A stretch of DNA of 64,000 nt from contig NZ_JASNWE010000001.1 of NCBI RefSeq assembly GCF_030283145.1, positions 1,735,751 to 1,799,750 of the forward strand, read 5' to 3'. A program made the translations under genes and the position numbers. Positions 7,697-16,544 of this stretch are shown in pieces. The stretch's first letter is position 1. Each line of letters starts with the position of its first letter. A model generated the notes under the pieces. It did not search any database and was not told the origin of the DNA. It saw only the letters and a program-made list of their open reading frames with translations. This stretch comes from Actinomadura xylanilytica. Lineage in GTDB: Bacteria > Actinomycetota > Actinomycetes > Streptosporangiales > Streptosporangiaceae.

Positions 7697-8194
7697 ATGA
7701 CGATCACCAGTGCCGCCCTCGACCGGGTGCCCGAACAGGTCCGGCCGATCCTGATCAAGAACAGGGTGCTGGTCAAGTTCGGGCTGACGGGCGGCCTGTG
7801 CTACGTCGTGACGGTGGCGATCAACTTCGCGCTCAAGCTGACCGTGATGGAGCACAAGCCGGTGACGGCGCTGCTCGTCGCGACGGCGGTGGCCACGCTG
7901 CTGTCGTACGCGCTCCAGCGCGGGTGGGCGTTCCGGGTCAAGGCCAAGCGCCGCAGCCCGGCCGAGTTCCCGCTGTTCGTGCTGATCAACGGGATCTCGA
8001 CCGGCATCAACGCGGTGCCGCTGTATGTGGCGCGCTACTTCTTCGACCTCAAGTACCCGGTGGTGGGGCGCGGGGTCCAGGAGGTCTCCGACTTCGTCAG
8101 CGGGATGATCCTCGGCACGGCCCTGGCGATGCTGTTCCGCTACTGGGCCTACCGGCGCTTCGTGTTCAACGAGGCGAAGGCCACGTCCGCCTGA
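7697..8194 (+). CDS. GtrA-family membrane protein
   Basis: 165 residues with four predicted membrane helices (about 25-45, 55-75, 90-110, 135-155) and the family opening VKFGLTGGLCYVV plus LQRGWAFRV in the second helix region and FRYWAYRRFVF at the end. GtrA-like proteins are thought to move or flip polyprenyl-linked sugars used to decorate cell-wall polymers. There is no glycosyltransferase beside it; it is convergent with the acyl-CoA dehydrogenase gene, with four bases between stops. Substrate unknown. Confidence 0.87.
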   Translation: MTITSAALDRVPEQVRPILIKNRVLVKFGLTGGLCYVVTVAINFALKLTVMEHKPVTALLVATAVATLLSYALQRGWAFRVKAKRRSPAEFPLFVLINGISTGINAVPLYVARYFFDLKYPVVGRGVQEVSDFVSGMILGTALAMLFRYWAYRRFVFNEAKATSA

Positions 8195-8198
8195 CGGG

Positions 8199-9341
8199 TC
8201 AGACGCCGAGGCCGCGGCCGATGATCTCTTTCATGATCTCGGTGGTGCCGCCGAAGATGGTCTGGATACGGACGTCCTGGTACGCCTTGGCGATCGGGTA
8301 CTCCATCATGTAGCCGTAGCCGCCGTGGAGCTGGAGGCAGCGGTCCACGACGCGCTTGAGCAGTTCGGTGTTCCAGTACTTGAGCATGGCGGCCTGGTCG
8401 GCCGACAGCTCGCCCCGGCCCTCCTTGACCGCGCACTCGTCGGTGAAGGCGCGGGTGACGGTGAGCTCGGTCTTCATCTCGGCGAGCGTGAAGCGGTTGT
8501 GCTGGAACGTGCCGATCGGGCGGCCGAACGCCTCGCGGGTCTTGCAGTACTCCAGCGTCTGCTCGAAGGCCGTCTCGGCGGCGGCCTGGGCGGTGATGCC
8601 GATGGACAGGCGCTCGCGGGCGAGGTTCTGCATCAGGTAGATGAAGCCCATGCCCTCCTCGCCGAGGAGGTTCGCGGCGGGGACGCGGACGTTGTCGAAG
8701 AACAGCTCGGCGGTGTCCTGGGCGTGCATGCCGACCTTGTCGAGGTTGCGGCCACGGCCGAAGCCGTCCATGCCGCGCTCGACGGCGAGCAGGCTGACGC
8801 CCTTGGAGCCGGCCGCGGGGTCGGTCTTGGCGACGACGATGACCAGGTCGGCGAGGATGCCGTTGGAGATGAAGGTCTTGGAGCCGTTCAGGACGTAGTG
8901 GTCGCCGTCCTTGACCGCGGTGGACCTGATGCCCTGGAGGTCGGAGCCGGCGGCGGGCTCGGTCATCGCGATGCCGGTGATGATCTCGCCGGAGCAGTAG
9001 CCGGGGAACCAACGCGCCTTCTGCTCGTCGGTGCAGAGCTGGCGCAGGTAGCCGCCGTTGATGTCGTTGTGCACCGAGAAGCCGGGGCCGTGCACGCCGG
9101 CCTTGGCGAACTCCTCGTTGAGGACGATGTAGTAGCGGTAGTCGGGGTTGCCGCCGCCGCCGTACTCCTCGGGCATGTCGATGCCGAGCAGGCCCTGGCG
9201 GCCGGCGGCGAGCCACACCTCGCGGGAGACGATCCCGTCCTTCTCCCACTGCGCGTGGTGCGGGGCGATCTCCTTCTCGATGAAGGACCGCACCATGTCG
9301 CGGAACGCCTCGTGCTCCTCGGTGAAGATCTCGCGCGCCAT
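8199..9341 (-). CDS. Acyl-CoA dehydrogenase
   Basis: A 380-residue flavoenzyme of the acyl-CoA dehydrogenase fold: MTEPAAGSDLQGI (FAD/substrate loop), FISNGILADLVIV, and the C-terminal IQTIFGGTTEIMKE. In the medium-chain enzymes the catalytic base is the Glu of YEGT; here that position is Gly (FGGT), so the base is probably on helix G as in long-chain/isovaleryl types. The start is set by GAGGAGG 8 bases upstream of the ATG. It is divergent from a MerR gene with a dyad in the 86-base gap, so it is probably controlled by it. The chain length of the substrate cannot be read. Confidence 0.9.
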   Translation of the reverse strand: MAREIFTEEHEAFRDMVRSFIEKEIAPHHAQWEKDGIVSREVWLAAGRQGLLGIDMPEEYGGGGNPDYRYYIVLNEEFAKAGVHGPGFSVHNDINGGYLRQLCTDEQKARWFPGYCSGEIITGIAMTEPAAGSDLQGIRSTAVKDGDHYVLNGSKTFISNGILADLVIVVAKTDPAAGSKGVSLLAVERGMDGFGRGRNLDKVGMHAQDTAELFFDNVRVPAANLLGEEGMGFIYLMQNLARERLSIGITAQAAAETAFEQTLEYCKTREAFGRPIGTFQHNRFTLAEMKTELTVTRAFTDECAVKEGRGELSADQAAMLKYWNTELLKRVVDRCLQLHGGYGYMMEYPIAKAYQDVRIQTIFGGTTEIMKEIIGRGLGV

Positions 9342-9385
9342 CCGGGGTGCCTCCTCGCGGTAAGTGTGTACTGATACAGAGTTAA

Positions 9386-9406
9386 TGTAACACTGGCACT
9401 GTCACA
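9386..9406. promoter_or_regulatory. Imperfect 21-bp palindrome, probable MerR operator
   Basis: The sequence runs TGTAACACTG-G-CACTGTCACA. The two arms match at 8 of 10 pairs around the central base 9396, in the gap between the acyl-CoA dehydrogenase and MerR starts. Divergent placement suggests autoregulation plus control of the dehydrogenase. No binding data; inference from symmetry and position. Confidence 0.6.
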
Positions 9407-9427
9407 TACCGCCGGACAGGGGAGCCC

Positions 9428-10135
9428 ATGGAGGAGATGACGGTCGACGCCCTGGCGGCCCGCGCCGGCGTCACGGTCCGGACGGTGCGCTTCTACGCCG
9501 GACGGGGCCTCCTCCCCCCACCCCGCCTGCGCGGGCGGACGGGCCTGTACGGGGAGGACCACCTGGCCCGGCTGGAACTCGTCCGCGAGCTGCAAGCGCT
9601 CGGGCTCACCCTGGCGGCCGTCGAGCAGCACCTGCGGAAGATCCCACTGGACGCCTCGCCCGAAGACCTCGCCCTCCAGCGCGCGCTGCTGTCGCCCTGG
9701 GCGCCGGAACGGTCCGAGGTGCTGGACCGGCACGAGCTCGACCGCCGGGCCGGACGGCACCTCGACGAGGACGCGCTGCGGCGGCTGGAGGCGCTCGGCG
9801 TGATCGAGTCCGGTGGCGACGGGACGGTCCGGGTGCTCAGCCCGGCGCTGCTCGGGATCAGCGCCGAGCTGGCCGAGCTGCCGATGCCGCTCGAAACGCT
9901 GGTCGCCGCGCACGAGGCCGTCGAGCGGCACACCACCGCGCTGGCGGGCGAGCTCCAGCGGGTCTTCCAGGACACCGTCGTCCGGCCCTACCGCGAGCGG
10001 GGCCGCCCACCGGGCGAGCGCGAGCGGCTGCTGGAGCTGGCCGCCAAGCTCAAGCCGCTGATGATCCAGTCGCTGGTGACCTCGTTCCAGCGCTCGGTCG
10101 ACAAGGCGATCCGCCGCACCGTCCCGCGCGACTGA
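9428..10135 (+). CDS. MerR-family transcriptional regulator
   Basis: 235 residues. The N-terminal winged helix is typical: TVDALAARAGVTVRTVRFYA, then GLLPPPRLRGRTGLYGEDHLARLELVRELQALGLTL in MerR order, here noted only as a pattern across residues 4-65. The rest is a helical effector domain without the metal-binding cysteines of the mercury/zinc sensors, as in MerR proteins that sense acyl or organic ligands. Long C-terminal helix PLMIQSLVTSFQRSV. Divergent from the acyl-CoA dehydrogenase gene, so a fatty-acid or branched-chain catabolic regulator is likely. AGGGGAG precedes the ATG. Confidence 0.88.
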   Translation: MEEMTVDALAARAGVTVRTVRFYAGRGLLPPPRLRGRTGLYGEDHLARLELVRELQALGLTLAAVEQHLRKIPLDASPEDLALQRALLSPWAPERSEVLDRHELDRRAGRHLDEDALRRLEALGVIESGGDGTVRVLSPALLGISAELAELPMPLETLVAAHEAVERHTTALAGELQRVFQDTVVRPYRERGRPPGERERLLELAAKLKPLMIQSLVTSFQRSVDKAIRRTVPRD

Positions 10136-10140
10136 CCCGG

Positions 10141-11805
10141 TCAGGCGTCGCGCCACTCCTCGTTCTCGTAGTCGACCAGGCGCGGGTGGACGAGCGTGTT
10201 GACCTCCACGTCGCGGCGCCGCAGGTCCTTGCCGAACACGGTCGCGGCGCGCAGCACGTCGGTGTCGAGGAACCGCAGCGGCGGGACGTCCCGGGCGAGC
10301 CCCGGCTCCGGGGGGTCGTCGCCGGCGGACGCCAGCACGTAGCCCCAGTCGCCGAAGCTCGGCACGTCCACGTGGTAGGGGGTGGTCGCCAGCCCCGCCG
10401 CCGCGATGCTCTTCTGGATGCTCCAGAACGACTTGGGCGCGAAGTACGGCGAGCCCGACTGCACGACCATCCGGCCGCCCGGCGCGAGGACCCGCTTCAC
10501 CAGGCCGTAGAACTCCACCGAGTAGAGCTTGGCCGTGGACACGTCGTCGGGGTCGGGCATGTCGACGATCACCGAGTCGAACCGCTGGGACGGCGCGCGC
10601 AGCCACGAGAACGCGTCCGCGTTGAGGGCCGTGACGCGCCGGTCGTCCAGCGAGTGCCCGTTGAGCCGCGCGAGCTCGCCGTAGGTGCGGGCGAGGTGGA
10701 GCATCTCTGGGTCGAGCTCGACCAGCGTCACGCTGGAGACGTCCCGGTAGCGCAGCACCTCGCGCAGCGCCAGCCCGTCGCCGCCGCCCAGGATCAGCAC
10801 CCTGCCGCGCGCCCCCGCCAGCGCCGGGTGCACCAGGGACTCGTGGTAGCGGTACTCGTCGACCGAGGAGAACTGGAGGTCGCCGTTGAGGAACAGCCGC
10901 AGGTCCGGACGGCCCGACAGCGCGACCTTCCGGGTGATCACGATCTCCTGGTAGGGGGTGCGCTCGGCCAGCGCGATGGGCGCGTCGTACAGCGCCTGCC
11001 GCGCCGACACCTCGAACCCGTCGGCGAGCGCGTACGTCCCGCCGAGGACGGCGAGGACGGCGGCCATGCCCGTCCAGAGGGCGGCCTGCGCGGCTCGTCC
11101 GACCTGCCGGCGGAACAGCCAGAGCACCACCGCGATCCCGGCGACGGCGTTCACCGCGCCGACCAGCAGCGCGCCCTTGATGTGCCCGAACACCGGCAGC
11201 AGCACGAACGGGAAGGCCAGCCCGCCGATCAGCGCGCCCACGTAGTCGGCGGCGAACAGGTCCGCGACCGCGCTGCCCGCGTCCTGCCGCCGGATCCGCT
11301 GGAGCAGCGTCATCAGCAGCGGGATCTCCGCGCCGATCAGCGCGCCCACGGTGAACGCGACCACCACCAGCGCGGGGACGTAGAGGTCGAGCCAGGCGAA
11401 CGCCGCGTAGAGCACCAGCACCGACAGCCCGCCGACCAGCGCCAGCACCCCCTCGATGACGGCGAACGCCGCGACCGGACGGCTCTGGAGCGGCTTGGCG
11501 AGCAGTGACCCGACGCCCATCGCGAAGACCATCACCGACAGCACGATGGACGCCTGCGTGACCGAGTTGCCGACCAGGTAGCTGCCCAGCGCGACCAGCG
11601 CCAGCTCGTACACCAGCCCGCAGGCGGCGCAGGTGAACACCGCCGCCAGCACCAGCGCCCGCGCCGCCCGCGCGGACACCCGCAACCCGGCCTCGCCCGC
11701 CTCCCCCGTCTCGACCATCTCGACCGTCTCGCCGGTCTCGCTCGCCTCGGCTGAGGCGTCCTTGGCGTCCTCGGCGGGGTCCGCGGTGGTGGTCTCCTTG
11801 GTCAA
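10141..11805 (-). CDS. Membrane-fused spermidine synthase-like protein
   Basis: 554 residues with a short acidic N-terminus, seven to eight membrane helices (about residues 45-260) and a C-terminal aminopropyltransferase-fold domain. The latter has GGGDGLALREVLRY (decarboxylated-SAM/nucleotide loop) and VIVDMPDPDD, the aspartates placed as in spermidine synthases. Fused versions are common in actinobacteria, but polyamine synthase activity is not established for most. TTG 11805 is taken as start because GGGGG lies 5 bases upstream. Last gene of a five-gene operon of conserved hypotheticals. Confidence 0.85.
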   Translation of the reverse strand: MTKETTTADPAEDAKDASAEASETGETVEMVETGEAGEAGLRVSARAARALVLAAVFTCAACGLVYELALVALGSYLVGNSVTQASIVLSVMVFAMGVGSLLAKPLQSRPVAAFAVIEGVLALVGGLSVLVLYAAFAWLDLYVPALVVVAFTVGALIGAEIPLLMTLLQRIRRQDAGSAVADLFAADYVGALIGGLAFPFVLLPVFGHIKGALLVGAVNAVAGIAVVLWLFRRQVGRAAQAALWTGMAAVLAVLGGTYALADGFEVSARQALYDAPIALAERTPYQEIVITRKVALSGRPDLRLFLNGDLQFSSVDEYRYHESLVHPALAGARGRVLILGGGDGLALREVLRYRDVSSVTLVELDPEMLHLARTYGELARLNGHSLDDRRVTALNADAFSWLRAPSQRFDSVIVDMPDPDDVSTAKLYSVEFYGLVKRVLAPGGRMVVQSGSPYFAPKSFWSIQKSIAAAGLATTPYHVDVPSFGDWGYVLASAGDDPPEPGLARDVPPLRFLDTDVLRAATVFGKDLRRRDVEVNTLVHPRLVDYENEEWRDA

Positions 11806-11827
11806 CCGATCCCCCGATCGTCGGCGT

Positions 11828-12253
11828 TCAGGAGACGGCGCCGGCCACGATGGCCGCGACGGCGAGGTCGGCCGCGGCGACCACCCAGCCGGCGGCGTGC
11901 ACCGAGTCGCCGTCGACGAGGGTCGCGCCGAGCTTCCCGGGGGTGATCAGGTCGAGGAGGTAGAAGGCCACGACCATCAGCACCATCCCCATCAGGCCGT
12001 AGACCGCGGTGTCGGTCAGCCCCTGGCTCAGGTCGGAGTCGCTGGTCACGATCGCGGTCGTGACGATCGCGCCGACGCCGATCAGCTTGGCCGACAGCAG
12101 CAGCGCGGCGCCGCGGTTGCCCTCCTCCCAGATCTGGTGTCCGAGCCGGCCCGGCGTGGTCACCTCGACGACCAGGTAGCCGAGCGCCATCAGCGCGATG
12201 CCGAGCGCTCCGTACGCCAGCGTGGCGCCGCCCTCGTGCAGGATGTCGTTCAT
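11828..12253 (-). CDS. DUF350 membrane protein
   Basis: 141 residues with four hydrophobic helices (near 10-30, 50-70, 80-100, 115-138), matching the DUF350/YjfL family: ALGIALMALGYLVVE at the start and LMGMVLMVVAFYLLD before the end. Role unknown. It lies 10 bases downstream of the DUF4247 gene and 22 upstream of the spermidine-synthase-like gene, a linkage seen repeatedly in actinobacteria and in some membrane-stress loci. Confidence 0.85.
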   Translation of the reverse strand: MNDILHEGGATLAYGALGIALMALGYLVVEVTTPGRLGHQIWEEGNRGAALLLSAKLIGVGAIVTTAIVTSDSDLSQGLTDTAVYGLMGMVLMVVAFYLLDLITPGKLGATLVDGDSVHAAGWVVAAADLAVAAIVAGAVS

Positions 12254-12263
12254 CGGATGCTCC

Positions 12264-12710
12264 TCACTTGCCCGAGCCGGGGCCGCCGCCGCGGAATGAT
12301 GCCATGCCGTTGCTGTTCCAGCCGTTGCTGCCGGGGCTGCTCCAGTGGCCGCCGACGTGCGAGTGGTAGCGGTTGTAACCGGAGCTCGGCACGTCGACGG
12401 TGATCCGGCTGCCGGTGCCCTGGGCCAGCACGCCGACCATCGTCTTCGGGTACTGGAGGAAGATGCCGCCGGCCCCCGGGCCGAGCGTCGCCAGGTCGTC
12501 CACCCGGTTGATGGCCTTGAACTTCTTGGTGATCTCGGCGCTCACCCGCTGCGGGGGCTTGGGCGAGGTGTACACGCCGGACGTGACCCGGTGGTACCGC
12601 TTGGCGATCCACCGGTCCACCGAGCCGCGGGTGACCAGCACCGCGACCAGGGCGATCAGCGCGATCACCACGGCCGCCGCGATCGCGATCAGCACGGGCT
12701 TCCTGGTCAC
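12264..12710 (-). CDS. DUF4247 protein, membrane-anchored
   Basis: 148 residues with one N-terminal membrane helix (about residues 6-24, VLIAIAAAVVIALIALVAVL) and an extracytoplasmic remainder. The end is Gly/Ser/Asn-rich with SHVGGHWSSPGS, matching the DUF4247 pattern. Function unknown. The GTG start overlaps the TGA of the upstream DUF2617 gene by four bases (GTGA), so the two are translationally coupled. Confidence 0.82.
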   Translation of the reverse strand: MTRKPVLIAIAAAVVIALIALVAVLVTRGSVDRWIAKRYHRVTSGVYTSPKPPQRVSAEITKKFKAINRVDDLATLGPGAGGIFLQYPKTMVGVLAQGTGSRITVDVPSSGYNRYHSHVGGHWSSPGSNGWNSNGMASFRGGGPGSGK

Positions 12711-13198
12711 GGCTGACTCACCAGCCGGCTGCGGGTCATCACGATCTCCATCGTCTGGGGGTAGGCGTGCCAGGTGCGCCAGCCCGTCCCGGACGGCTCG
12801 ACCGCCAGCGCCGTGACGGCGTGCGGGGAGCCGGGGAACGTTCCGGTCAGCGCGTCGCCGCGGTCGCCCAGCCGGGCGCGCAGCGCGTCGACGGCGCGGC
12901 CGAACGCGGCGGCGCCGTCATGGGTCTCCGTGGTCGCGGTGAAGTCGTAGGCCCAGCCGGGCAGCTCGGTGCTCACCCGGCCCGGGAGCGGGCCGGGGCG
13001 CTCCGGCAGGCAGGCCACGGTCTCGCTGAGCGGCCCGGCGATGACCTGGTGGGACGCGCCGAGCAGGCGCAGTTCCACGGTCAGGCCGCCGCGCGCGACC
13101 GGCAGCACGGCCAGCGCGTCCAGCGGTGCCAGGCCGAGCGCGAACGACAGCGCGTCCGGCCGCGAGTCGGCATAGGGGGTGTCGAGGGTCGCCAGCAA
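12707..13198 (-). CDS. DUF2617 protein
   Basis: 163 residues of a soluble actinobacterial family. It opens LATLDTPYADSRPDALSFAL, as family members do, which supports the TTG start at 13198; GGAAG lies 7 bases upstream. No catalytic motif is apparent. It sits between DUF4178 and DUF4247 genes in the operon that ends with the spermidine-synthase-like protein. Confidence 0.8.
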   Translation of the reverse strand: MLATLDTPYADSRPDALSFALGLAPLDALAVLPVARGGLTVELRLLGASHQVIAGPLSETVACLPERPGPLPGRVSTELPGWAYDFTATTETHDGAAAFGRAVDALRARLGDRGDALTGTFPGSPHAVTALAVEPSGTGWRTWHAYPQTMEIVMTRSRLVSQP

Positions 13199-13201
13199 CG
13201 C

Positions 13202-13822
13202 TCAGCTTCCCGGGTAGATCGTCAGGCTGCCGTTCGGGACGAGCTCGCCGAGCCCGGCCTCCCAGGTGCTGCCGCCGTACTGCTCGAACGACAGGTAGCG
13301 TCCGCGCGGGCCCTCGTAGTCGACGTACTCGACCCGGCCCCGGACGCCCACCCCGGTGGTGCCCTCGCTCGCGTAGTCGGCGGTGCCGTGCTCGTCGCGC
13401 CGGTACTCCACCCCGTCCACGGTGAGGGTGCGCCGGTCGGGGGTCAGGTCGCCGATGTCGTGCTCGGTCCACCACACGACCTCCAGGTCGGGGTCCTCCT
13501 CGACGGAGAGCCAGACCTTGGTGCCCTCGATGGTGTCGGCGTCCAGCAGGTGCTCGCTCCAGGTGAAGCCGCCCTCGCGGAGCCGCAGTGAGCCGCGGAC
13601 GAAGTAGCGCACGCCGAGGTACTCGACCATGTCGCCGGCCTTGAGCGTCCGCGGGTCGCCGCCCGCCTGGTCCTCGGCCGCGAACGGGTCGCGCGGCGGC
13701 GCCGGCGCCGGTCCGGACCCCGGACCTCCGCTGCCCGACCGGCGGCGCAGGAGGACCACGACCAGCACGATCAAAGCGACCAGGATCAGCACCAGCAGGA
13801 CCGCAATCGCCGCTTTGCCCAT
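13202..13822 (-). CDS. DUF4178 protein with N-terminal membrane anchor
   Basis: 206 residues. One membrane helix is at about residues 5-25 (AVLLVLILVALIVLVVVLL), then an Arg/Ser and Pro/Gly-rich linker, then a DUF4178 domain (LKAGDMVEYLGVRYFVRGS near 65, LSVEEDPDLEVVWW near 105). The ATG at 13822 is preceded by GGAGG at a 5-base spacing, so I prefer it over the GTG at 13834. First gene of the five-gene DUF4178-DUF2617-DUF4247-DUF350-speE-like operon. Biochemical role not known. Confidence 0.82.
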   Translation of the reverse strand: MGKAAIAVLLVLILVALIVLVVVLLRRRSGSGGPGSGPAPAPPRDPFAAEDQAGGDPRTLKAGDMVEYLGVRYFVRGSLRLREGGFTWSEHLLDADTIEGTKVWLSVEEDPDLEVVWWTEHDIGDLTPDRRTLTVDGVEYRRDEHGTADYASEGTTGVGVRGRVEYVDYEGPRGRYLSFEQYGGSTWEAGLGELVPNGSLTIYPGS

Positions 13823-14138
13823 GCGCACCTCCACAGATTCGACCGCGAGCCGGTGGAATCGACGCGGATCCTACCGACATGCAGCACAGATGACCATCCG
13901 CGCTATGACGGCGCCTATGCCGGAAAAGTTCCACTTCCCCATCGACCCTGGCCGCCCCCGCCCCCGTGGCCCCGGGCGGGACGCGGGACGGGCGAGGTGC
14001 GCGGACGTCGCCGGTCACTCTGCGTGGCGTGTCGGGGGACCGTGTCACCTGACGGCACCGCCCCGGGTGGAGAGCATCACTACACTGACCCGCGATCAAA
14101 TGATCATGAAGACACGGCGAGCGATGCGAGGACCGGTG
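13823..14138. other. Divergent intergenic region
   Basis: About 315 bases between the DUF4178 start and the next plus-strand gene. It must hold promoters for both. TACACT near 14088 could be a -10 box for the rightward gene. I see no RNA gene and no strong dyad. Confidence 0.4.
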
Positions 14139-15239
14139 ATGTCGATGTCCGGCGCAGGAACGGCGACGCTTTCGGACGAGGAGATCGTCGACCTCGGGCG
14201 GTGGATGAGCGGTGCCGTGACCGATGGTTGGCGGGACCCGGCCATGGCGGAGCTCCTGAAAGAACGGGAGTGGAAGCTCTCCCATCCCGGTGATCAGGCG
14301 GTCGTGCCCACCGGGTCGGCGACGGGCGACGCGCGCTTGCTTCCTGTAGGTGACATCGAGTCCCGCTACGTCTCCATGGGGGAGGAATATGTGGGGTTGG
14401 CCGTTCCCGTGGCGGTCACCGATCGATCCGCCAAAGCGCAGACAGAGTGCTTTCGACGCGTGGCCCGGATGCTCACACAGGCGCTCGGTCCGGCTCCGAT
14501 CGTCGGCAGCCATGGAGATCTCCGCCCCTTCTTCGAGAGCGGCCCGGCCTGGGGCGACCCGTACCTGCGATGGCGTGGCGGTGTCGATTCCCTTGAGCTG
14601 CGCGCCGGAGTGCACGGCCCGGAGCTGGTGCTGATGCCGAACGGCCCGGTGGAGAACTGGCTCTCCCGGCAGGGGCACGGTGAGCAATTCGCACTCAAGG
14701 GTTTCCTCGGAGAGAGACACGTGGTGCGCTTCGATGAGAACGGAGCTCGACGCGTCTACGACCAGGCTCTTGCCGGCCTTGAGCTGCCCGGCCTCTGGCA
14801 GGCCGAGGACTGGGACACCTTCTCCATCGCGCTGACCGAATGGCTGACGACGTTCTCGGCGGAGTTGCGTGCGCTCGGCGTGTGGTTCGGCCCCGTCATC
14901 CATGGCGGCGATCGCGTCGGATTCGATGTCTATCCACTGGACGACGGTGTCGTGCTGGCGGCCGACCTGCCCGAGGACTTCGACGCGGCTCCGCTGGGAT
15001 GGAGCAGTGAATCCATTCCGGATGACCCGTGGATCGGCGCGCCTCATCAGTGGCGGCTTTCCGGGGTGAACGCCAAAGACCTCGCCACCGCGCTCGTCGA
15101 AACCGCTCGGGCGACTGGCCTGACGGCTCCCAACGAGCTCGTCATCGCGGATGGGACCGACCACCAGGATGGGGACGGTCGGGATGCCCTCCGCTACAGC
15201 TTCACGTGCTACGGCCTCGGCCTGCGTCAGGGGTGGTGA
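14139..15239 (+). CDS. Conserved hypothetical protein
   Basis: 366 residues, cytosolic, no membrane segment. I do not recognise the family with confidence; it has the Trp-rich, acidic style of actinobacterial orphan proteins in toxin-immunity or DUF6301-like groups (opening LSDEEIVDLGRWMSG; PYLRWRGGVDSLELRAG near residue 145). ATG 14139 is chosen because GAGGA lies 6 bases upstream; ATG 14100 is possible. Its codon usage is less GC-extreme than its neighbours (many third-position A/T codons near the start), suggesting a more recent arrival. It is convergent with dapC. Confidence 0.65.
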   Translation: MSMSGAGTATLSDEEIVDLGRWMSGAVTDGWRDPAMAELLKEREWKLSHPGDQAVVPTGSATGDARLLPVGDIESRYVSMGEEYVGLAVPVAVTDRSAKAQTECFRRVARMLTQALGPAPIVGSHGDLRPFFESGPAWGDPYLRWRGGVDSLELRAGVHGPELVLMPNGPVENWLSRQGHGEQFALKGFLGERHVVRFDENGARRVYDQALAGLELPGLWQAEDWDTFSIALTEWLTTFSAELRALGVWFGPVIHGGDRVGFDVYPLDDGVVLAADLPEDFDAAPLGWSSESIPDDPWIGAPHQWRLSGVNAKDLATALVETARATGLTAPNELVIADGTDHQDGDGRDALRYSFTCYGLGLRQGW

Positions 15240-15302
15240 CGCCATGGCCGGGCGCGGCAGGTGCGGGACGGCCGGGCGCGGCGGATGCGCGGGGCGGGGC
15301 GG

Positions 15303-16388
15303 TCAGAGGCGGGCGGCGGCCTCGGCCACGCGCTCGTCGGTGGCGGTGAAGGCGACGCGGATGTGCCGCGCCCCTGACGGGCCGTAGAACTCCCCCGGGC
15401 CGACCAGGACGCCGAGCCCGGCCAGGTGCTCGACGGTGTCCCAGCAGGGCTCGTCGCGGGTCGCCCACAGGTACAGGGACGCCTCGGAGTGGTCGATGCG
15501 GAACCCGTGCCCCTCGAAGGCGGCGCGCAGGGTCGCGCGGCGGCGCGCGTACCGCTCCCGCTGCTCGTCGACGTGCGCGTCGTCGTCGAAGGCCGCCGCC
15601 ATCGCCGCCTGCACCGGCGCCGGGACGATCATGCCGGCGTGCTTGCGGACCTCCAGCAGCCGCCGGACCAGCGCGAGGTCGCCGGTGACGACCCCGGCGC
15701 GGTAGCCCGCCATGTTGGAGCGCTTGGACAGCGAGTTCAGCGCGAGCAGCCCCTCGTGGGAGCCGCCGCACACGTCCGGGTGCAGGACCGAGACCGGCGG
15801 GGCGTCCGGGTCCCAGCCGAACTCCAGGTAGCACTCGTCGCTGACCACGACCGCGCCGCGGTCGCGGGCCCACGCGACGACCTTGCGCAGGTGCTCGGCG
15901 GGCAGCACCTTGCCGGTCGGGTTGGACGGCGAGTTCACCCAGACGATCTTGGGGGCGGCCGGACCGAGGGACAGCAGCCCGTCGGTCGCCACCGGGCTCG
16001 CCCCGGCCAGCCGGGCGCCCACGTCGTAGGTGGGGTAGGCCAGCTCGGGGAAGACCACCTGGTCGCCGGGACCAGCGCCGAGCAGCGTGGGCAGCCAGGC
16101 GACCAGCTCCTTGGTGCCGATCACCGGGAGCACCGCGTCCGGGTCGGCGCCGGTCACGCCGAGGCGGCGGCGCAGCCAGCCCGCCACCGCCTCGCGCAGC
16201 ACCGGCGTCCCGTAGGTCTGGGGGTAGCCGGGCGCGTCGGACGCGGCGGCGAGCGCGGCGCGCACCCGTTCGGGGGTGGGGTCCACCGGGGTGCCGACCG
16301 ACAGGTCGACGATCCCGCCGGGATGGGCGGCGGCCCGTTCCTTGTACGGCTGGAGCCGATCCCACGGGAAATCCGGCAGCGTGAACAC
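15303..16388 (-). CDS. dapC: Succinyldiaminopimelate transaminase
   Basis: 361-residue PLP enzyme of fold type I that makes N-succinyl-LL-DAP from the keto precursor in lysine/peptidoglycan synthesis. Motifs: YPQTYGTPVLREAV, WVNSPSNPTGKVLP (substrate carboxylate/PLP), VVSDECYLEFGW (Asp to pyridine N), and SLSKRSNMAGYR with the Schiff-base lysine. GTG 16388 is preferred since AAGGAG lies 5 bases upstream; GTG 16394 adds two residues. It follows the ferredoxin gene by 156 bases, a pairing typical of actinobacteria. It acts between DapD and DapE, both also in this window. Confidence 0.92.
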   Translation of the reverse strand: MFTLPDFPWDRLQPYKERAAAHPGGIVDLSVGTPVDPTPERVRAALAAASDAPGYPQTYGTPVLREAVAGWLRRRLGVTGADPDAVLPVIGTKELVAWLPTLLGAGPGDQVVFPELAYPTYDVGARLAGASPVATDGLLSLGPAAPKIVWVNSPSNPTGKVLPAEHLRKVVAWARDRGAVVVSDECYLEFGWDPDAPPVSVLHPDVCGGSHEGLLALNSLSKRSNMAGYRAGVVTGDLALVRRLLEVRKHAGMIVPAPVQAAMAAAFDDDAHVDEQRERYARRRATLRAAFEGHGFRIDHSEASLYLWATRDEPCWDTVEHLAGLGVLVGPGEFYGPSGARHIRVAFTATDERVAEAAARL

Positions 16389-16544
16389 GCCCACTCCTTC
16401 TCGGAAATTACGCGAGGCTTCTCGAAAGAACGCGCGAGGCCGCGGTCTCCGGCATCGGAGGCCACGGCCCTGCGGTCATGGAGAACGGCGGCCGGCGCCC
16501 CGCGAGCGCACCTCGGCGGTGCCCCCGCGGGGCGGCGGCGCCGT

